64,000 nucleotides of DNA. Origin: Eopsaltria australis. Lineage: Eukaryota > Chordata > Aves > Passeriformes > Petroicidae. Below, in pieces: positions 58,150 to 64,000 of the stretch. The stretch is taken from contig JAVTVJ010001766.1 in NCBI GenBank assembly GCA_034509425.1, positions 1 to 64,000 of the forward strand. The letters are read 5' to 3'. Each line of letters begins with the position of its first letter. Within the stretch, counting starts at the first letter, position 1. Made by a program: the position numbers and the translations under genes. The notes beneath the pieces are model-generated. The model was given only the letters and a program-made list of their open reading frames with translations. It searched no databases and was not told where the DNA came from.

Positions 58150-59037
58150 ATTAAGTAAGTTTGCCAATGACACTAAATTGGGAGGAGCTGTCAACTCCCT
58201 TGAGAGCAGAGAGGCCCTACAGAGACACCTTGACAAATCAGAGAGGTGGGCAATCACAAACCATATGAAGTTTAACAAGGAAAAGTGCCGGATTCTGCAC
58301 CAGGGATGGGGCAAACCTGGTTGTGTGCATAGACTGGGGAATGAGAGGCTGGAAAGCAGCCCCATGGAAAGGGACCTGGGGGTCCTCTTCAGTGACAAGT
58401 TGAACATGAGTCAGCAGTGCCCTGGCAGCCAGGAGGGCCAACCCTGTCCTGGGATGCATCAGGCACAGCATCACCAGCCAGGCAAGGGAGGGGATTGTCC
58501 CACTCTGCTCTGCACTGGGGCAGCCTCAACCCAAGTGCTGGGGGCAGTTTTGGGGGCCACAATATAAAAAAGACATTAAATTATTAGACAGCATCCAAAG
58601 GAGAGCCACAAGAATGGTGAAGGGTCTGGAGGGGAAGCCATATAAGGAGTGGCTGAGGTCACTTGATTTGTTCAGCAGGAGATTGAGGGGAGACCTCACT
58701 GCACTTTTCAACATCCTCACAAGGGAAGTGTAAGGTCAGGTACCAATGTCTTCACTCTCGTAACCAATGACAGGACTCAATGAAATGGCCTGAAGTTGTT
58801 TCAGGGGAGGTTTAGGTTGGATATAAGGAAAAGGCTTTTCACCAAGAGGTTGTTTGAGCACTTGAGCAACTATGCAAAGTGGTCATAGCACCAAGCCTGT
58901 CTGAGTTCAAGAAGCATTTGGATAAGGCTTTTTAGGCACATGGTGTGATTCTTGGGGTGTCCTGTGCAGGGCCAGGATTTGGACTTCATGATTTTTGTGA
59001 GTGCCTTCCAACTCAGCATATTCTATGATTCTATGAC
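58150..59037 (+). mobile_element. CR1 LINE 3' portion with RT C-terminus, plus strand
   Basis: The frame 58178-58567 reads the end of the CR1 ORF2 reverse transcriptase, with the segment before it reading FANDTKLGG, then MKFNKEKC and ERDLGVLFSDKLNMSQQC. A frameshift follows after MSQQC. The 3' untranslated part has the usual blocks (TTTAGGTTGGATAT, GAAAAGGCTTTT, CTTCCAACTCAGCATATTC). It ends in ATTCTATGATTCTATGA, the CR1 terminal repeat. It is 5'-truncated, dead and diverged. Confidence 0.93.
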
Positions 59038-59246
59038 TTTTCTATAATTTAACTGTTGATAAAAACCTATTATGTAGTGGTAGCTTGCTATCAAACAGCC
59101 CTTTAAAGGACTGGTTTATAATCCCATATCTAAGGACCTTGGATTCCTTACAAACTCATTAAAAAATAACTTTTTTTCTAAAAAAAAAAAATCAAATTTA
59201 AAAGTAAAAATCTCGAGCACATTATTTTTTTTTCATACTGTCAAAC

Positions 59247-59903
59247 ATTGAACATGAGACAGCAATGTGCCCTTGGTGTAATAGCAACCTCTGGTGTCCT
59301 GGGCTGTATTAAAAGTGTTACCAGTGGGTCAAGGCAGATTATCCTTTCCCTCTACTCAGCACTGGGGAAGCTGCACTTGGAGTTCTGTGCTCATTTCTGG
59401 GCTCCCCAATACAAGTGAGACTTGGACACAGTGCAAAGAGTCAAGTGTATCAGCACTAGGAAGATTAATAGACTCAAATGGAGCATCTCTCATATCAGGA
59501 AAGGCTGAGAGACTATGAGCCATTCAGGCTGGAGAAGAGAAAACTCATAAGGATTTTCTCAATGGGTGTAAATACCTGAAGGGAAGGTATACAGAAGAAG
59601 GAGCCAGGCTCTTTTCAGTGGTGGCAAGGGACAGGACCAGAGTCAATGGGCAGAAAGTCAAATACAGGAGTTTCCTCGTGAACATCAGGAAACACTTTTT
59701 ATTGTGAGGGTGACCAAGTACTGGCACAGGTTGTCCAGAGATGTTGTGGAGTCTCCATCCTTGGAGGTATTAAAAAATTACCTGGATATGTTCTTGGGCA
59801 AAGGGCTATCAGTGTCCCTCCTTGAGCAAGGATGCTGGACCAGATGGCCTCCAAAGGTCCTTTCAAACCTCAACCATTCTGTGATTCTGTGGTTCTGTGA
59901 TAT
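59247..59903 (+). mobile_element. Second CR1 LINE 3' portion, plus strand
   Basis: It follows the first in the same direction. It starts at the block AACATGAGACAGCAATGTGC, continues through GTGTCCTGGGCTGTATTAAA and TTGTGGAGTCTCCATCCTTGG, and ends CATTCTGTGATTCTGTGGTTCTGTGA. It is from a different CR1 subfamily, judging by its terminal repeat unit. Confidence 0.9.
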
Positions 59904-60940
59904 CTTCTGAGTATCCCAGTACTGATGATGATCAGAATTGATAGTGTTCTAGTAAAACAAGAAGCGCTGAGCTCCATTCTAAATTTACATTGGATCACTA
60001 CTAAGTTTCATAAACTTTAGAGAATACCTTTGTTCTGTCTTTTTTCTGGACTCTGCTGTTCCTGTACATCTGACACAACTTGTGCACACAATGCTTTCAA
60101 ACTTCTGGCTTAGTCCATGTACTCCCCCTTTGACTTTGGTGAATCTTCTGCAGAGCCATTTCTAACTTACTGTCTTCCTCCAAGTTCTTTTACTGGTATA
60201 TCCATCTGGTGGTGCTGTGCTGATACCATCATGTCTCCTGCTGAACACTATTCTCTTGTTTCTTTGTAGCATCTGTCTGCATCCATCCTTTGAGGCAGGG
60301 AACATCTGTTATTTATACACTGATTAACCTTGAATGGAGACTGCGGGGCTCTCAGGTAATACAAATAGATGATGACGACAGCAATATGATGTGAGGCTCC
60401 AGCCTAGCATATTGATTTCACCTACATATGAATATCAAGTTTTGGAATAAAATCTGGTGCTTCAAAATCAATTTTTAAACTCATAAATATTTCCCTGGAA
60501 CCATTATTTCATCTTTACTTTTCTAGCTAATCCAAAATTGAAATTTTGAATAATTTCCTGTTCAGGTAGCACTGTAAGTTATACCTACTGGATGGAATTA
60601 AAGAATACTTTCTGTAGGGAAGTGAATCACATAAATATTTTCATAGATAGTGAGAGGAAAGTTTTGTAAACATATGAATAATATACCTGATGCCATTTGG
60701 TTTCTGCCTTTTTTCTATGTTCTCTGTACTCTTTGCACACATATTTGTAGCTCTGTAGCCTATTGTATTAATAGCTGGTTTTTCCAGTACTTTTCCATGG
60801 TCTTTCCCTAAGCAGAAAGACGAAACAAATTCCAGAGCTCCAAGCCCCAGAGGGGTGCAAGGCCCTGTCCTATCTCGGTTCTTCCTGGGAACCAAGGCCA
60901 AGAACAACTCTGAGGTACATTTTCATAAAGTAGAGCTAGT
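59904..60940. other. No gene recognised
   Basis: AT-rich host-like DNA. Confidence 0.5.
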
Positions 60941-61190
60941 GCTGAGAGGGGGGCCCCAAAGAAAGGGCTGGACCTGGGGGGAATTGAATCACCACTTGTT
61001 CTTCTAATTGGTGCTTTTAATCAATTATGCTAATTTCCTAAAAGCTATAAATATGTCCTCACCCCTGGAGGAGGTGGGCTTTTATGGACACCTTTCCATA
61101 ACTGCTCCTGAAGATCTTTAAAATAAAGATCCCCTTTTATATTACCTCCTTGCTAAAATGATCTCGAGTTTCTTTTCCAGGTTGGGGGAA
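60941..61190 (+). mobile_element. Possible LTR fragment
   Basis: In plus order it has a CTAATTGG (CCAAT-like in reverse) near 60997, a TATAAATA box near 61047, a CTCC-rich start region and AATAAAGATC near 61121. This resembles an LTR promoter and polyadenylation layout. Ends TGCTGAGAGG and GGCAACA are guesses, and no duplication was found. Confidence 0.4.
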
Positions 61191-62331
61191 AAGGCAACAT
61201 ACCAATTGGAGCACAGAAAGCCTGTAAGTTTTTTTTCTTTTTCCTTCAGAAAAAATAAGAACAAATACTTTGTTTTTACACAAAGATGCCATCAAAACCA
61301 TTCTATGCAATTGTGCAGCCCTTCTATCCTAGAGCAAAATACACTGGAATGAAGTCAATAAAGGAATCAAACTTTAAAACATAAAGAAAATAATAAGCGT
61401 TTTTAAGAGCAAAAGGAGTCATGTGCTTTTGGAGAAGCATAATTCTAAATGTCAAGGATACAACACGTTTAATCATTTTTCTCAATGATTTTATTGGGTC
61501 TTTCTTACTCTAGATGTAACAACTTTAGATCATTAGTGAAAGCAAATGGAAGAATTAGGACGATGGGAAAGGTGAACTTGGGGAAAAAACTAAAACTGAC
61601 CACAGCTGGATAAATCCTTTTCTTTATTGTTAATTCAGACAAACAGTAGGTATTATCTTTTTAAAGACAGTTTAAGCACCCCATGGTGCATTCCCTTTCT
61701 AGAAAGAGGACTAGATCATTGTCTGTAGAGCAGGACTGTAATAGGGTGGTAGGAAACTTGGTTTCCTAACTTCAGTCTTAGTGAGACAATCTATTCAAAC
61801 TCTACATTTGTACAATCTCCTGCTATCAGGGAAAAATGAAGAGCGTTAATAATGTGGAATAACAAGATAGCTAGCACCACTGCTGGTTGCTATTTTTGCA
61901 CTGTACAAGAAAACAGGTACTGGTTTTGTCCTCTCATAAAATCCCTTCTGCTTGGGGTCAGTCAGGCCCTGCAGCCAGTACACTCTCATGAATTGTACCA
62001 GCACATCTGGCTGTGTCACCACCTACTCCCACCCATCCACAGCTCCTGTTAGAACAGCTCGGGGTTTTCAGCAGGGCAATATGTCCTGGGGCAGGTAGGC
62101 TTCCCAGTACATGGAAAAGCCAGGATGCCCCTCTGAAAACAGCAAGCTGGAAACCAGTTCCTTTCAATGGGAGGTATTTAGGCAGCTCAACTGGATGGAA
62201 TGAGCGTGCTAGGTCTCTGTGAGAGGTTTATGCAGCCACTTGTATATCCCGCAGTGGAAGATCTGCCTTGCTTTAGTGGCTGCTAACAGTGGAGGGAGTC
62301 TGCCTTGAAAGTGGTTTCTGTGTCAATGGTG
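61191..62331. other. No gene recognised
   Basis: AT-rich host-like DNA with short chance frames. Confidence 0.5.
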
Positions 62332-62460
62332 TGTGGTGGATTGACTCCAGCTGGGTGCCAGGGGCCCACCAAAGCTGATCTATCCCTTTACTCCTCAGCT
62401 GGGCAGGGGAGAAAAAATATAATGAAAGGCTCTGGAACTGAGAAAAGGACAGGGAGAGAT
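62332..62460 (-). mobile_element. LTR fragment related to family F
   Basis: TGTGGTGGATTGAC is followed by CAGCTGGGTGCCAGGGGCCC. This is the same start layout as the LTR at 24005 (TGTTGTGGGTTGAG, then GGCTGGGTGCCAGGTGCCC). The rest is lost. The strand follows that of the 24-kb copy. Confidence 0.6.
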
Positions 62461-64000
62461 CTCTCATTGTTACCATCACGCTGCCAGTCACACTGTACCA
62501 GGCCACTCAAAGCAAACCAAAAATAGATGCAAACCAGCCCAGTCAAATTAGCAGGTGTTTAACTCCATGTTCCCTGTACTCTCTGAAGTGGTGGCTGTGG
62601 CTCCAACATTAGCTGGTCACCTGGAAAGTGTTTGTCTTTGCATACAAGATCAGAGTACAAAGTGTCTATAGCAAGGAAAAATTGAGATTTATGTCATCAA
62701 GACAGGTGTTATTTTCTGACAGTAATATAGTGATCTAGTTTATTTACAGCCAGTCATAACAGCAAAAGAACAGAACATAAATCTTGAAAAGGGTGTCAAA
62801 GGTGGAAAGACAACTGTGGAAGAACATATATGCCAGAAGAAAGGAGAGCATTGGAGACTGTGGTTATTTTTGCCTTATTTATCCCTACATATTTTAGATA
62901 CATTATTAATTAAAATTATATGAGTGTGATGGCATGTCTTTTGTTCTGCAGATGGGTTGTGAGGAAATGGAAAGTCTGAACCTTCTTAGTGTAGATAAAC
63001 TGTAGCAAAATTTAACATATAGAAAAAAAAATTCTGGAGAAAAGAGTCAGTAAGCGTCACATAGTTCAGTAGAACATGACCCAAATTCAAACTCCTTTTA
63101 AGTGCTTTTGTTTTGTATCTCTGCTGGCTATCATCTAGGTTGTACATGATCTGAATTCATAGAGATGAAAATCCCCCTTAAAAGTCAATCAGACTTTTCA
63201 TTATACGAGTTACACATCAAAAATAGATTGAAAAAAATAGAACGTCCATGAACACATCCTATCTTCCCTTCATCTAATCACAGAAGTAATGACTCATTTT
63301 TATGACACAGATGATATTGATATATCAACAAACTATTACTTCTGGTTCCTAATTTTGATTCTTAATCCAATTAATTAATTTTTAAGTTATATATTCTATT
63401 CATGGTTATCATGGAGAGTCAAAGTACACAGTGTAACATCAGTTCTGACTCTATTAATATGAAATTATCGGTTTGGTTATGTTTCAGCTATTTTACCAGT
63501 AATAACTATGAAAATGAAGAGAATCACGATGTTCATATGACCATTATGTGCTGCTAACCACTAAATGATATGGCTGCCATGTGATTTCTTGGCATTTATT
63601 ATGAGATTCTGTTCACTATCATAAAGAATTAGTAACCCAAAAATGCAAAAAACCTATGTGTATTCAGAACATTCTCATCCACTGTGTAAAGAATGTTTTT
63701 TATCTGTACCACATCTTTGCTCTGCAAAGAGACCACATTGCTGCAAAATAACTGTTTTTCACAAACAAGTGGATCCAAACTTTTCAACCTTCACAGTGCT
63801 CAAAAGTTGCTATTGTTGGAAAGGAGATGATCCCTGCCATTTGTATGATATCATGGTAGTTTGTCAAGTTGCATCAGGTGACTGAATTTCCCCTGTCCTG
63901 TGAAGACTAAACAGCTGCTGATGGGCTCTTGTAAATCCGAGCTACAGCAGTAAATGAATTCTTAGCATTTAGACACCAAATAGAATACTTTTTGGCAAAA
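62461..64000. other. No gene recognised
   Basis: AT-rich host-like DNA up to the window end. A Cys-rich frame at 63643-63885 fits no known pattern. Confidence 0.5.

Noticed and set aside
63643..63885. Cys-rich 80-codon frame as a defensin-like peptide
   Set aside because: Cys spacing fits no known defensin pattern, and there is no signal peptide or splice context.
1..64000. CRISPR arrays, bacterial operons, tRNA and rRNA genes
   Set aside because: None seen. The direct repeats present are LTRs, CR1 ends or microsatellites.

Overview
This is a piece of a bird nuclear genome, probably a songbird. It holds 3'-end fragments of CR1 LINEs with the typical terminal octamer-like repeats, many LTR retroelements of the avian class II/ERVK, gamma-like and ERVL types, and AT-rich DNA with microsatellites. 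I cannot name the species. I found no complete host protein-coding gene, tRNA or rRNA. Nearly all recognisable coding sequence is retroviral.

Region 1 (1-6.5 kb): a CpG-rich patch (1.86-2.63 kb); a plus-strand solo LTR (2641-3021) with a 6-bp duplication; and a minus-strand class II element with 5' LTR (4873-5237), a tRNA-Trp-type primer site and a truncated gag (4566 to 3469). A second GC-rich patch with twin E-boxes follows at 5.86-6.54 kb.

Region 2 (7.5-23.7 kb): a nested set of retroviruses. The outer element (LTRs 7997-8603 and 23121-23675) has a gamma-like, decayed gag-pro-pol-env and a tRNA-Trp primer site. Two solo LTRs of different families (9484-10383 and 10735-11594, both minus, 5-bp duplications) lie in its gag. 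A nearly complete ERVL provirus (13187-19252, duplication AAACA) splits its reverse transcriptase. The ERVL provirus has almost identical LTRs, a Lys-like primer site, gag, and a pol with protease, RT, RNase H and integrase. It has no env. Between the primer site and gag it carries an intact 191-residue ORF for a multi-span membrane protein that I do not recognise, which overlaps gag in another frame. This is the most interesting item in the window. The outer element also seems to carry two RNase H domains in tandem and an integrase without its catalytic core.

Region 3 (23.7-64 kb): AT-rich, apparently intergenic or intronic DNA with solo LTRs at 24.0, 28.2, 41.7, 43.1, 47.8 and 55.2 kb. Several have perfect target-site duplications that date them as separate insertions. 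It also holds CR1 pieces at 34.8, 38.8, 58.1 and 59.2 kb, simple repeats, and one exon-like ORF on the minus strand (46.5-46.8 kb) that I could not identify.

Order of events inferred from nesting: the outer gamma-like element came first, beside an already truncated ERVL-family LTR. The solo LTRs in its gag came later. The ERVL provirus is probably recent, because its two LTRs differ at only about four or five positions by eye. All boundaries were read by eye from terminal TG...CA and matching flanks. No alignment or database search was run.
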